From NCBI GenBank assembly GCA_034008185.1, contig CM067086.1:66386286-66450285 (forward strand): DNA of 64,000 bases, read 5' to 3'. Under the pieces are notes generated by a model. That model had not been told where the DNA came from, made no database searches, and worked only from the letters and a program-made list of their open reading frames with translations. The translations under genes and the position numbers were made by a program. Source of the DNA: Gorsachius magnificus (lineage: Eukaryota > Chordata > Aves > Pelecaniformes > Ardeidae). Shown piece after piece: positions 22,871 through 35,185 of the stretch (the first letter of the stretch is position 1; each line of letters opens with the position of its first letter).

Positions 22871-25800
22871 ATTCTAAGTCTTAAATTAGAGCGATGAGCA
22901 TAAACATTGCAAACAGAGCTTTTTCAACTCGATTGCAATTATATTTGAAATTACCTACAATTACCAGTAACCATCTCAAAGCTAGAAATTAACTTTGTAG
23001 GCTCTCCTCCAGATGGATCAGCTGTTAAACGTGCTGTCTCGTGCAGCTGAATGGAGGGAAGGAAAAAGGGTGAGGAGGCGTCTGAATGGCAACTGTGCTG
23101 TCTTCTAGCTGAAGCAGAGCTTGCACTGCCGGTCATGAATGTGCGTGCTTTCACTTTGAAATAAACCCATGCCACTTTTTGAGACATAGTTTGGGAAACT
23201 GTGGCTTTGCTGATCTCGGTGGACTCTAACCCTGGAAGCCAGTGCAGAAAATGACCCTTTATTTTTGCTGTGAAAACTGGCAGAGGAGCTGCTTCCCCTT
23301 TACTGTGTCAGGTCCTGGCTGCTCCCCTAGCCCCCACTCCCCACCAATCCTGCCCTTGAAAGGCAGAAGCCAAGCTCCTCTGCAGCACTCAGGGTTGCTG
23401 CGTGGACAACCCTATCTTTCCAACCCTCCACATTCCCCTATACTGGGTGCTGTGCAGTTTGCAGAATCCAACATCCAGAGATGAATTAATGTGAGCAGGA
23501 AAATGTCCCTGAGCAGCTACCAGGGAAATGAACACACCACACTGCCTCTCACGCTTGGGTCTAGCAGGGTGCCCTCCCTTCCTACGCAGAGCTTGGTGAG
23601 CCGTGCTGGTGGAGAGCAGGCCGTTCATGTCTCCTTTTCCCCTGAGTCAAGCCATGAGCAAAAGGTTACATTTATGGCAGATCCACTTACTGCCTGACCA
23701 GCTAGAAAGTAGTATTTTCTAATTCCTGCTCTGCTTGATGATTTCCTGCTGTTATTTCTTCAACTGATCTTCGTAATTCATTTGGCTAACTCTGTACCAG
23801 TTTCTTCCATAGCCACTGTGGCCAGAGAAGTTCAGACTCTTCTCCCTCTTCTTCCAGAATCAATCAGTGCGCAAGGATGTTGCTGTGGCTCTGTGGCTAC
23901 AGTGGACTTCACAGATTTTTGGCTGGTGGAGCTGAGGGAGGTATTTTGCCCAAAGCATCTCAGAAATGCTTGTGATTTCAGTTTCCAACATGACTCTGAG
24001 CCTAGGGAATGAGAACGTGCCAGGAGTGTCAGTGACAGCTTTAGAAATGGATTGTTTGCATAAACTTGAAAACAGTACAAGCATAAATGTATTTCCTTTG
24101 TTTAACTTTTTGCTCTTGTTTACTCGTCTCTGCTTCTAAAAGGCTTTGCAAGTAAACTCTGCAAATCTTTAAGTTTCACAGGCTTTAATGGGGGCTGGGA
24201 ATTCTGGGATCACTTCTCGGCCCTGCCGTCTGGGAGCTGAGGCGTGGGGTAGGGCTGTAAGGCTCTGATCCGCAAGCCTTCAGAACCAGGAGGAAGATTT
24301 GTGCTTACCTTGGAAACCTCTGTGCCCTTAGGGTTTCATTGACTCCCCAAGGGCAGCACCCATCTCCTTGGTGCTGTGAAGTGATGTCTGTAAAGCTCTG
24401 TGAGTCTGAGCCCCTTCTCCAGGTGCTTGAGGGGTGTGTGGGCAATGCAGAAAAGTGACCTGGAAAACCAGACAGGCTCAGGGTTTCCTCAGTGCGGCTG
24501 AGGAAAATAGAAGCTTCTACAGACTGGAGTGTTTGCTCTTTGCTAGAGAAAAACTACTTAGGCTGTGAGTTTTAAAATATAATTTTAAATAACTATTTTT
24601 TAGTCCTGTGTTTTACATCACCGGTGCAGTGGAGTCCTGGTCTATGCACACTGGGGAGGAGGGAGAGGAGCTTCAACTATACAACAAATGAAGATCCAAC
24701 TCTCCTGTTGCCTTTCATAATAATTTCTCCTCCCCTACATTTATCTAGTCAATCACCTTATTAAACCTGTGCTTATGCCTCTGTTTGGGCTGTCCTTATT
24801 CTGCATGGATTTAAACTGGATGCAGGCATTGGTGGATGACATTTTAAATGGCTACTAAAACTACCAGCTTTCTCCTTGCCTCTTATGGCAGCTGTAGGGG
24901 ACTACAAACGGCTTAGCACCACAAAGAAAGGGAGGACCAGGACAGCATCCAAGCCTCTTGCTTTGGAGCTCCCAGTTAGACTGGAAAGGCTCTCCATCCC
25001 ACAGTTACACACATCACTGGTCCTGGGGAACTTATTTCCTGTGATTGCCACTCACCTGTGGGAAGAAGGCTTGAAAATCAGTTCAGGCAGAAGTGTTTGG
25101 GCTCGGTGCCTGCCAGGCACGTTGAGCAGCCTGCGTGTCTTGTGCAGCTTTCAACACTGGGGCAGACCAGAGGCAGCTGTAAATGGGCTCCGGAGCATAG
25201 AGAACAGTGCTTTACAACTGGTGGCTCTTTTGGGACTCATGGACTGCTCCTGCAGGGTCTCTAAAAGTTAACAGAAAGAATTGTCAGAAGGTTCAGATTT
25301 GCTCTGCAGGAGTCCACGCTAGCACTCGAGTTCACAGGATTTCTGTGGTTCTGGTATGCTGGACGTGACTTGCTCAGAAAAAAAGATCTGCTCTTGCAGT
25401 TCAGGCTCTGAACGGACACGTGCAAGAGCTGGGCTCTCTCAGATTTCCAGAGCAACACTGGACAAGGTACTTAAGCCCAAATCTGCAAAGAATACTTTGT
25501 AGCTTGATTCCTGTTGAAATAAATAGGAATGAAGCGTATGAACATCTCTGTGGATCTGAACCCTTACCTGTTCTGATATGAAAATTTTATCTGCCCATCT
25601 AGTTTATTTAGACTAAACATTTGTGAATGTAAGAACTGTTTTCTCGGTGCGCATGAGCGGAGCCTGGTATGAACTTTTTTGCAGCCGAGTCCTCCAAGCA
25701 CTACCACATCAGATACGACACAGAGTCTTGTGTTAAATGAGCAAGAGTCTGCAAAATGACAAGTGTTACACCTGCATTTTTGGTGATTGTCTTTAGCCTT

Positions 25801-28280
25801 TCCTAAGAGGAAAGAAAGATTTAAGCAGCCATGCTCTGTGTGACTGCTCAGGTGTGTGGGTCCCTGTCCCTGTTCTTTGCCCCATCACTCTCTACCCGTA
25901 GGCCGAGTTCACCCAAATCTGAGAGAGTCTCAAAAATCTTCACTTTTAACAAGCTTTAGGCAAATATATGGCCAGGCATTGGAGGGAGACCTGATTACTC
26001 CTCCTAGCACGGGGAAAGCTAAGCTCAACCCTTATTAGACATCAGAAGACGGAAGAGAGCAGGAAAGCAGGGAAAGGTTAGAACACAGTGTAATGTGAGT
26101 ACCAGAGAATCCACCCTTCAATTAAAGAGATAATTTTATGTGGATTCCCTAGTGTTTAGTATGATGCACAGTGGATGATGATTTTCTTGCAGCTGGAGCA
26201 CCCCTCTCTCTCTCCCCAAAGGATTCTCTGGCATCTTACACAGGGGGAGCTCACCTTGCAAGTGCGATTCAGTTAAACAGTCATCCACAAAGCATAAATC
26301 TAAAGGGACTCGGGGTTCGTGAGGCCCAGAGCTCACATAGCTCCTCTTTCTCTTACGTGCGCACCTCAGTGAAGAGAGGCAGCTTAGAGACTCTGCGGGT
26401 CAGTCTGGGGATCTCCAGACACATCAGGTCAAGCAATTTTTTGCATACGTGACCCCAGCAAGGTCACGCTAATGATAAGTCTGTGGGACTGCCCTTGGCA
26501 GTAATCGCCCACCATTGCACCAACTCTTGTCCTCAGCAAATGAATGCTCCTACCTGCCTCATGTCCTATCCGAGGAGCTGTGGCTAATCACAGTTGCTGA
26601 ATATTGCAGGAAATCGATATCTGCTGTCAACGTTTTATTTCTCTGAAATTGTCTCGTACATGAAAATAAACCCTGCAGTCTTCTGACTGACACAGGTTTC
26701 ATTTGATACCACACACCTTACAGAACAATTTTGTGGTTATTACTTTTCCTTTCTCTTTTAAGGATTGCAGAGGTACCAACAGTCCCTCTTCTGGACACAG
26801 TCCTTGGAGTAGAATATTAACCCAGTGCCTTCACTAGGCAAGGAGGGTTTTACACACCTGTAATGTTTGTGGTCACTTTGGATCTTTTCCTTGTCTCCCA
26901 AACTAAATAACTGGGGTAGGTGGGATGCTAAGCAATCTCCAGGTTTTGGTGAGCCTCTAACCTTGTCAGATGTGTATTAACACTGTCAGGTGCATAAAAT
27001 TATTGGGTGTAACAGTGTGGTGGTTGTAGTTTTGCCTAATCCTGCCTCCTTTACCTTCCTGTAAGTCAGTACCCCCATCTGCTCTGAAAGCTGCGCACCA
27101 GCCCCTTGTCCCCTGCAACACTGGAGGAAGCCTTTCCAGGGCTCCACTCTGGATCATCTGGTGGTCATATGGGGCAGCCTAAGAAACCCTTCTTATTCTC
27201 CAATGTTGTTGTCTTCTCTGCTAGATTACAGCTGCAAAGAGAAAAGCTGCTTCTAAGATGGGATTGTGCCTACAAGGGTAAAAAGCTCACTTGCTATCGT
27301 TGCTCATGAAGGATGACTAATGTGAAAATACTTTCCTCGAGCTGCCTGGTAGGTCCACATTTCGGCTTTGTTCAGTGAAGCACTTAAGCATGTGCTTAAA
27401 ATTAAGTGTGCTGCTGACTGAATGCCTTGGACAATAAATATGCTACTGGAAAAGTATCTGGACCATACATTTATTAGTCTGTCTAAAAGCCCTGTTATTT
27501 CTTCTTCAGTTCTGAAGTAAATCACGTCTTTCAAAAGCCACAGTTGTGGGTAAATGTCTGATTTTGATAGGCGTTGTGTATTGCAGCTATTGCTGATTTT
27601 AAATAAACTTATAGATGCTCGGCACATCCGCAAATGAGACACAGCTTGGCTCCTTTCAGTGGTTTGGTGTTTTCTGAGAAGTCTCTCTTTGAACTACCCA
27701 TCTGCAGGCTTTTTCTTTTTACTGTCTGTGTGGCCATCCTGCAATTACCTGTGGGTTTATGATCCTCCTCTAGAGAACAAGTTGGTTGGACAGTCTGACG
27801 ATAAAGAAAGATGGGGGTGATAAAATGGAGCAGAGTATGATATCAGTTACAAATGTCACGTGAGTGTCCCTCCAGCTTTACACTGCTGCAAATTTGCTCT
27901 GGATCTGGCTCCAAGATTTGCCATAAGTGGCCATTTCAATAATTTTGGAGTTCAATAAAAATGTACCATCAAGGGTTGGGGGCCTTTGTGACTGCAGTGA
28001 AGACAGACTGGAGCGAGCAACTCAATGGCAAAGTAAATGGAAGGTTCTGTGGCAGTGGGAGGAAAAAACTGAAACATGTTTTTAAAGGGTTTATGTCTAG
28101 CAATTTATTTCCTTAAGCCCTGGTTCAATGCTGGGCAACAGTAAACAATGAAGGAGCTATGGTTGCCTCTGAAATGAATTGACCATGCAAAGAAAGGCTT
28201 TAATTCCCCAAAGTGGCAAAAGGTTTTGGGAGCCTGCTTGACATGCTCTGAAAAAAGGGCTGGGGAAGTTCAGGTGAGTG
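22870..28280. other. Unique noncoding DNA, no gene recognised
   Basis: Short frames on both strands lack domains. One palindrome-bearing ancient repeat copy is listed separately at 27368-27430. A possibly related decayed copy lies near 25485-25565 (ttgattcctgttgaaataaa, then ctgtggatctgaaccc) but is too degenerate for its own entry. Nothing else is recognisable. Confidence 0.45.
27368..27430 (-). repeat. Ancient repeat with AAGCAYRTGCTT palindrome
   Basis: A perfect 17-base near-palindrome CTTAAGCATGTGCTTAA (27383-27399) sits between 'ttcagtgaagca' and 'aattaagtgtgctgctgact'. The same order in reverse occurs at 32410-32489, and related pieces occur at 51060-51175 and 57036-57060. The recurrence shows an interspersed repeat rather than an isolated regulatory site. 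Confidence 0.45.
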
Positions 28281-28286
28281 CTTAAG

Positions 28287-28350
28287 CCCTCTTGGAAAAC
28301 TGGATTTCTATGAGGAAACCCTCTTGCAAAACTGGATTTCTATGAGGTGG
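28287..28350. repeat. Two-copy tandem repeat, 32-base unit
   Basis: A 32-base unit beginning ccctcttg and containing aaaactggatttctatgagg is present twice head-to-tail (28287-28318 and 28319-28350). The copies differ at only a few positions, so this is a recent local duplication. Confidence 0.85.
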
Positions 28351-30185
28351 GGGGAGAGCAGATCTCCAAATTAGTGTTTTCTTTTCTTCTGAGGTGCTTG
28401 TTCTTAAATACTGTCTCTGATTATTCCATTGCAAGGTCAAATGTTCAGTTTTGTGAAAAACCCTGAAAATAAACAAGAAGAGAGTTGAATTCAGGAGCTG
28501 TAGTGAGCACACACAAGTCAATGTGAATCAAAGGCATTGCCCAAATCTGAAGTCAGAGCTGGGCCTTAAATCAGCTATTTTTAGCAGTCAGTAGTGCAAG
28601 AGCACAATCAGTCTATATTTACATCAGATAATATTTGTGTTTAGTATGTAATTACCATTGACCCTATTTACACATATAATTAACAGTTTGACATCGCATC
28701 CCGCTGGGCTGACATCTGTAGAATTCAAAAAGGGCTCAGGATCTCCAAAGAGTGTTTTTGTTTCAGGTTAGACGTGGTCTGATTGTCTAAATTAAAGACA
28801 TGTCAAACCACATGAAAAGTTCAGGACAGAAGGTAACCACACAGGACGTGGCATGTGGGCCAGGTAATCACAGCGGTGGAAAGAACGGCCATACTTATGA
28901 GGAGCCTACTCCTCTACAGGGCTTTGGAAAAAAAAAAATGCTCCTTTTTTGTTTTCAGTAGGAAATAAAAATTAGTAAATGCAACCCCTGGCTGCAAGGA
29001 AGCACAAATAAAGCAAACCAGATGTTCATTAGCTAATCACTTGCAATTTTTTCCCCTCTTGTTCTTCATGCAGGAAAAGAAAATTGAGCATGTGGGAACT
29101 TGCCTGTTGAGAAAACATTTGGATCTTCAGTCATTTATCTGTTTCACCTCTGACTCGGTTCAGGCCTCCATTAAAGGCAGGCGGGGTGCTATCAGAAAGA
29201 AAGGTCAGCGGGGATCACTGCAGATGCTTTTCAGCTGGGGCAACCCTCGAGGCTATGCTTGCTTTTGTGGGCATGGCGAGTCGGTTAAAAACAAAAACAG
29301 AAAACCAAACAGAAATCCAGTGAGTGAAGCAGAGCTTTGAACTACATCACTTGCGTTTGTCTTATTCTTGAATTACAGTGTCGTTTTTGTACAGTGCTTG
29401 TTATAATCACATATGTACATCAGGAAGTGCGTTTATTACAGCGAATACCAATGAATCCTGAATGGCAAGCTGCTTATTTCCCAGTGTTATCAAAGGAAAG
29501 TAACATAGCCTTTATTCCTTTTGGATTGATGTAATTTTCTTTTCCTCCCTGCTTGAGATGTGACAGAAACAGGCACAAGTTTGTGCTGCAGTCAGTGGAT
29601 TTTATCAATAATAAAATGCTAGTACATAAAGCCATCTATGTGCATAAGCATCAAACCACATGCCTCTTTGTAACAGTGTTATTACATTAGGCAAAATTAG
29701 AGTAACTCAGCCGACACCTCCCTCATTAGTGGTACTTGCTTCATGCTTTAACGACATTAATTTAACAGCGTTAATTTTAATGTGCTATGGCATAATGATT
29801 CCTAGGAACCTGGCACTGCACAACAGGCTGGGCAGGTGTAAGAACTTGCTTACCACCAAGCTCATCATATCTTAGCTGTCGTACAAAAGCTGGCTCACTG
29901 TGTGCTGGTTTGCTTGGGAGCGTTGGTCTGGGGGAGTTCAGTCTTCCTCTGTAAGAGCAAGGCTTTACTTGGGTTTTATTTTCCTTTCATGCTGGTAGCA
30001 CCGAGGTTCATGGTCATTCTGCTGCTGCGGGGAATGAGCTCCAAAGCCATGGGCCAGCTGGCGAGAGGGTGATTACATGGGCGTCTCCGTGGAGGCCAGC
30101 AGACCTGTGGGTCCTGAGGGAAGTAGACGTCAGGAGAAGTCACAGTTGGAAAGAGTGAATAGTCCTGAATAATCTGTGGGAGTCC
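28351..30185. other. Unique noncoding DNA, partly conserved-looking
   Basis: No gene is recognised. The blocks 28560-28780 and 29580-29880 are repeat-free, AT-rich and full of homeodomain-type cores (TAATTA, TTAATTTAA). They may be conserved regulatory elements. A short A-run lies at 28930-28939. Confidence 0.4.
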
Positions 30186-30189
30186 AGGG

Positions 30190-31175
30190 AGAAGTTATGG
30201 CAAACCTGGCAGCTTTCTTGGATTAGATAGCTGGGCTTTAACGCAATGGGCTCTACCTATCTGGACATCAGTAAATCATTTGATGTGCCATTTGCATGTT
30301 TATCACATAAATTGGAGATTAGAACGAGTACTGTTACGACGCTTGAAGAACTGACTGAGTGACAACAACAAGTAGCGTTAAATGGGAAAGTATCTGGCGG
30401 GGTATATGAGCGGAGTTCTTCAAGGATTCGTCTTGAGGACGGATCTCATTTAATATTTTCATGAATGACCTTGGCACAAAACATAGCATGTGGCTGAAGT
30501 CTGCTGATGACACAGACTTGGGAGGTGTGCCATACAGAAAGAACTGGATGACCTTGAAAACTGGAGTAATAGAAATGAGATGAAATCCAGTAGTGCAAAA
30601 TGCAAAGTCATGAGTTTAGGGAGTAATAAGAATTTCCACTATAAACTGGAGGCTCATCAGCTGTAGATGACAAAAGAGAAGAAACGCATGTGGATAGCTC
30701 AGTCAGAGGATGGGCTCTGACAAGGGTATGCACAACTTCAAATATGTCCCAGGAGGTGTTCCTTCCTGGAGAAGGTTGGTATGCCATTCCCCAGGAACTG
30801 GGGAAGTCTCAAGTGGCATCCTATGGACAATTTTGGTCCCCAGTTCTTGAATTTGACCTGGGATACAGAAAAGGATGGTGAAGATGCTGGGAGGTTGGAG
30901 AGCTTGTCCTTGGAGAGAAGAATGAAAGAGCTACATTTTTAACCTAGACAAGTGAAAGCTGAGAAGAAGGTTGATGGCTATACAGCTGTACATCAGGATA
31001 AAATCAGAGAGGAAAATAAGCCATGTAAGTTAAAGAACGCAAGGCTAAATGGGTACAAATCGGCCTGAGTACACTAGGCTCAAGTCAGAGGAAGGTTTGT
31101 GACCACGCAGAGTAGGGAGGCTCTGAAACAGCCATCCAGTAGGAGCTGGGGACAAATAACACCTTGTTAAAAGAA
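30190..31175 (+). repeat. Old, degenerate CR1-type LINE (RT region)
   Basis: Broken plus-strand frames preserve fragments of a CR1 reverse transcriptase in order. TYLDISKSFDV corresponds to the YLDFSKAFDTV motif. A corrupted version of the SGVPQGSVLGP/LFNIFINDL block follows near 30415-30475. SADDTDLGGV carries the catalytic ADD near 30500. LDDLENWSNRNEMK and SSSAKCKVMSLGS come next. Further on, WVQIGLSTLGSSQRK-like and 'aggctctgaaacagcc' segments correspond to the C-terminal RFRLDI and WNRLP region. Numerous stops and frameshifts show an inactive ancient copy. It is much older than the copies at 46.6 and 63.3 kb. Confidence 0.75.
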
Positions 31176-31482
31176 CAAGATTGGCATGTTTGTGGAAAGG
31201 ATTATAACACCTCGGCTTAGAGGATATGGACTTTGGAGGTTGTGTCCTGGGGAGTGTTGAGCCTTGAATAACTTAGCTTTCAGGGTGATTTAGACCACTG
31301 GTTGTATCAGGAGTCTATTTGTGGCTAACAATTTCCTTACCTGGACAGGACCTGGTTTTCAAGGGGCTAACATCATATTTGGTAGGGACAGTAAGCCGGT
31401 CATGTCTCAGGGTGCTTTAGTATTTACTCAGGTTTGTGTAGAGGTTGGTGGGAATCAGATGTTTTATGTTTGGACTCTCTTA

Positions 31483-31499
31483 GTGTGTGTGTGTGTGTG
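31483..31499. repeat. (GT)8 microsatellite
   Basis: An uninterrupted run of eight and a half GT dinucleotides. It is a simple repeat of the kind common in vertebrate noncoding DNA and is potentially polymorphic. Confidence 0.95.
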
Positions 31500-32409
31500 A
31501 TTAATTGGGTTCATTAAGCACTCCGATTGTGGTTTCTGCGTGTTGATTCTGAGTTTGGTGTGTATCTGTTGGGTGTTTGAGTTGGTTTATGTTCCTGGGT
31601 GTCTACATGACCTGATTAATACTCCCAGGTTAATGCAAATGCAAACAGAGACCACAAAGGAAGGCCTGGCCAAAAATTGCATATTGCACGGCATATAACT
31701 GGCTATCACTGCATTCATCAGATAAATAAGAAATGAAATACATTCACCCAGCAATGATCAGGGAGTACAGTTGTACAGTCTTGTCGTTTGTGGCTAAAAT
31801 TTAAGTATTTAGGTCTGGAGTAGCAGTAAGAGATAAATATCAGTATTGTTATTTTCAACTGCTAGGCAAAACCAGCTCCTTGTCTTTGTTGCATCCCTTG
31901 TTGTACCCCCTGAACAAGCTTTCCATGGGGCTCAAAGGGACCTTCCATCGTTGCCTTAAATGCAGCCCTTTCTACTCCAGAGCTGAGAAACTCCAGCTTA
32001 AACAAACCTATCTATCCTGAATTTCCCAAGACGGGTCAGAAAGACCCATGAACTGTTAAAAACACAAACTGAAAGAGAAACTGAGAGAGATGTCAGTGAA
32101 ATCCAGGCCCTGAAAGAGCTAGCAGGAATGTCTCCAGCCACTCCTACCGGGGTAAATTTCACAGGTGCTTTTGAAAAGCTGGCTGTTGACTTCAAAAGAG
32201 AGGAAAATAAATTAGAAGACATTAGAAATGGTTTGAAAATAGGAGATTTCTGTCCCTGCAGGTAGCCTGATGCACTGACCCCTCTCATCTGGAAACAGAA
32301 ACCTCCAACTGGAAAGGTGGGCTCATTTCACTGCCGTGACTCTTACAAAGTGCCACAAAAGCTTGTCTTGAATCAGCAGGCGCTTGAATGTCCATGAGAT
32401 GTGAGGGTG

Positions 32410-32489
32410 TTGATCGTTCTGTTGATTTCAGTGGCTCTTTCAGGGTTAAAGTTAAGCATGGGCTTAAGGGCGTTGCTGGATCAGAGCCA
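32410..32489 (+). repeat. Ancient palindrome-bearing interspersed repeat
   Basis: The order 'tgttgatttcagtggctctt', 'gttaaagttaagcatgggct', 'taagggcgttgctgg' and 'atcagagcc' mirrors the reverse complement of the copy at 27368-27430. It also shares the 'TTGACTTCA' type arm with the fragments at 14800 and 51310. The family is widespread in amniotes, to my recollection. I give no database name. Confidence 0.45.
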
Positions 32490-34086
32490 GCCTAATCTAC
32501 CTTGCTAGATGCTGGCCCAAAGCAATTCCTGAAAACTCTTTTCTTTCCATCAGCCAACCCCTTGACTTGCAAACGATCAACTACTTGGAGCTGCATAGGC
32601 TGTATGTTATTTTCTGCTACCTTGCAATTTTCTGCAACGCTGTGTAAATTCTCTTCCAATATTTCACTTTTGGAGTCCTCCTACTGTGGACATTTCTATA
32701 GCATAGCCCAGCACATCTGGCCACTCTTAATAACCCCAGGGAAAGCATGTCACTTTAACATTCAAGTCTCTCTTCCTTTGCTTTGCTAGCCCAAGTGTTG
32801 AGCTCCACAAAAAGAACTGAAGGGATGGTTGATGCAAAGAGCAAAAATTGTGTAATGTGAAGCAAGGAAGAAGCCAAAGAAAAGATAAAGGAGGCTTTTT
32901 AACCTACAGCTTTCCTCTCGCTTGATCTGACCTAAAGTACAGTGAGTGCTTAGCATTGCTGTGGAGGTGGGCAAACACTTTCTTCTGTAGATGACAATTG
33001 CCATGGTTCAATGGGTACGGACACTATGTTCTTTCAGTGTATATGGAGTGGAGACTAAACAAAGTGGATTAGGTAGGGAATCAAGTTGGATGTTTTCATT
33101 AGGTACAATTCATGGCAGAAGGACTGGGTGAAAAGAAGTAGCTGGCAATAAACAATAAACTTGGATTTTTTGATCATCTGGCATTGCCTTCCTTGCAGGA
33201 AAGTGAGCCCAACCTGCCTAGCCATAGCTGTCAGTGAGTGGAGAGTCAAAGTTTTTCAACCCTTCCTTTAGAGTCTTTCACGAGTGAAGGTCCTACATCA
33301 TCTCTAGGTGCTCCAGGAGCTGCCATTTGAAAAATGCTGCTAATTAAGAAGGTGACTGTGGGTCCCTGCTGAGGGAGAGCTCACAAAGACATGTCATCTC
33401 CTCAGGACCAGCTCCTTATAAAGATGTGGCAGATCTGATCTGTAAAGACCCTTCGTGGCTGAGAGGCCGCCACGTCCCACTGAGAGACTTGGCTGAGGGT
33501 ACAGAGGGGAAGCTGTGACGAAGCTGTGGGGCTCTGGTTCCCTGGCTGAAGAGGTATGTGAGAAGGGAGGCTTTTGCCATGCTAAAGAGACCTGAATTTA
33601 TGGGACTGCTGAAGCAGAGAGGGGCAGTGTATCTACCGCTCGCTTTGCCCAGGGCATATTGGCTTTTCGTACAGGTTTTGAAAGCACCCTTCATTAAAAG
33701 AGCCATTCCTCCCTCCAAATTAGGTGGAATCCAGCACTGAAAGAAACCAGCCCAAGTCCCAGTTTATTTCTCCATAAAACATCTGTATTGTTCTTCCAGG
33801 ATGGCTCTGCCAAATGAGTCCTCAATAAACCCAAAACCTGGCAATAGACAAAACGCTAAAAAGCGCCTTTTTAATATGGAAAAGTATCCTGCAGTGTCGC
33901 AATCTTCCAGTGGAGACCACCCCCTACCCCTGAGAAATGCAGAATAGCACCAGGCCCACAATTTGCCTGGGGTAAAGCAACAGAACTGGGCCTGTGCTGA
34001 TTTACTCCAGCCAGAGGATCTGGCCTATAGTTTCTCAGGGTTTTTTTTCCTTTTGTTTTTTTCCTAAAGATCCTCAACTTCTTTTT

Positions 34087-34088
<2 letters not shown>

Positions 34089-34117
<29 letters not shown>
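34089..34117. repeat. T29 homopolymer tract
   Basis: Twenty-nine consecutive T on the plus strand, within a longer T-rich segment from about 34028 to 34125. No retroposon body with a matching 3' end is visible upstream on the minus strand, so it is called a simple tract only. Its length may be unreliable in sequencing. Confidence 0.95.
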
Positions 34118-35009
34118 CTTTCCTGTGGATAGAAGCTTTGCAAGTTCCTTCTTTTATTGTTAGCTCATTTGGCAGGAGCAGCCAAGCAACAAAAGTGTTT
34201 TATTTGGAAATTGTTGAGGGGGAAGTCAACAATGTCTGAGCCCTATTCTGATTGCGTGAGCTCTGGGAGGTTTTCACCTCTGCTTCCAGGCTGCACCAGG
34301 CTGGGATTATCTCATTTGATTTCATTGGATCTGTGTGCAGTTAAGAAGTGGGGAAAATTAAAGGTTAGTGAAGTTTGCCTTTCTGTCACACTAGAAGCTT
34401 TTAGTTATTTAAGTGGAAAGTGATTGCTCTCTCTTCCTCCTCTGTGGACTGAAATATCATGCAGTGCTCTACTCGGCCAATTTGAAAGCGAAATGTGATT
34501 TATACAGCTTATATCCCATTGCAGAAGAGATCCTGAGAAAGAAGCACAGGGGAGACACCTATATTGGCTGAAGTGGGAAAAATGTAGTGTCTGAAAGGCA
34601 CTGATAGCTGAATCTCCTCCATCTGAGTATCGCACTCAGAAACGCTCGCTCGTTTATGACCAGCAATAATACACACTATTATTTTGATCTGTGATGTTGC
34701 CTATGTCTGTTGATTTCTTTCCAAATCTTTAAGACCCCCTTCACAAAAGCTCCAGTCAGCAGAGATTAAAGGCTCCACTCAGCAAAGACTCAAAATAAAC
34801 CAGAAACAGGGCATTAATGCAGGCAGATCTTTCCTCTTTTCTTCCACGCTTGAGGCTCCTTGTGAATCGGTTGGGATCTGCCCCCTTTTGTGCCGTGCTA
34901 AGGGCACACATGAGCTGAGGTTTGTCTTTCCCACTGTGCTCTGCAGGGCCAATTCAAAATAGCTCAGGGCCAGATTTCTAAGAATTCAGCACCCACAGTC
35001 AGGGCCAAG

Positions 35010-35046
35010 TTAGGAATGAGTAGGTAACGTAATGAGTAGGTAACGG
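35010..35046. repeat. Two-copy tandem repeat, 16-base unit
   Basis: The unit aatgagtaggtaacgt occurs twice in tandem with one mismatch at the end (second copy ends cgg). It is a small slippage duplication in otherwise unique DNA. Confidence 0.8.
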
Positions 35047-35091
35047 CTTGCGGCATGGGGAGGAGCTGTGTATCTGTGTATGTTTATGTGG

Positions 35092-35185
35092 CTGTTAAAT
35101 GATTCACCCAAGGCCAAAGAGGCCCTTGGTGTCGGCACCCAGGTGAGTCTTTCAGAGCAGGGTTTCAAGAGCCCAGCACTCTGGC
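35092..35185 (-). repeat. MIR-like SINE fragment
   Basis: The plus strand shows 'gttaaatgattcacccaagg', then 'ccaaagaggcccttggtgtc', 'cagagcagggtttcaagagc' and 'ccagcactctggcc'. This follows the reverse complement of MIR-type SINEs (TTAAGTRACTTGCCCAAGGTCACAC, GGCAGAGCYRGGATTTGAACCCAG). The copy is degenerate. Confidence 0.45.

Larger units (their letters stand above)
31175..35090. other. Unique noncoding DNA with simple repeats
   Basis: No gene is supported. The interval contains a GT run and a long T tract, listed separately, and one palindrome-type ancient repeat at 32410-32489. Remaining frames are short and domain-free. Confidence 0.45.
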
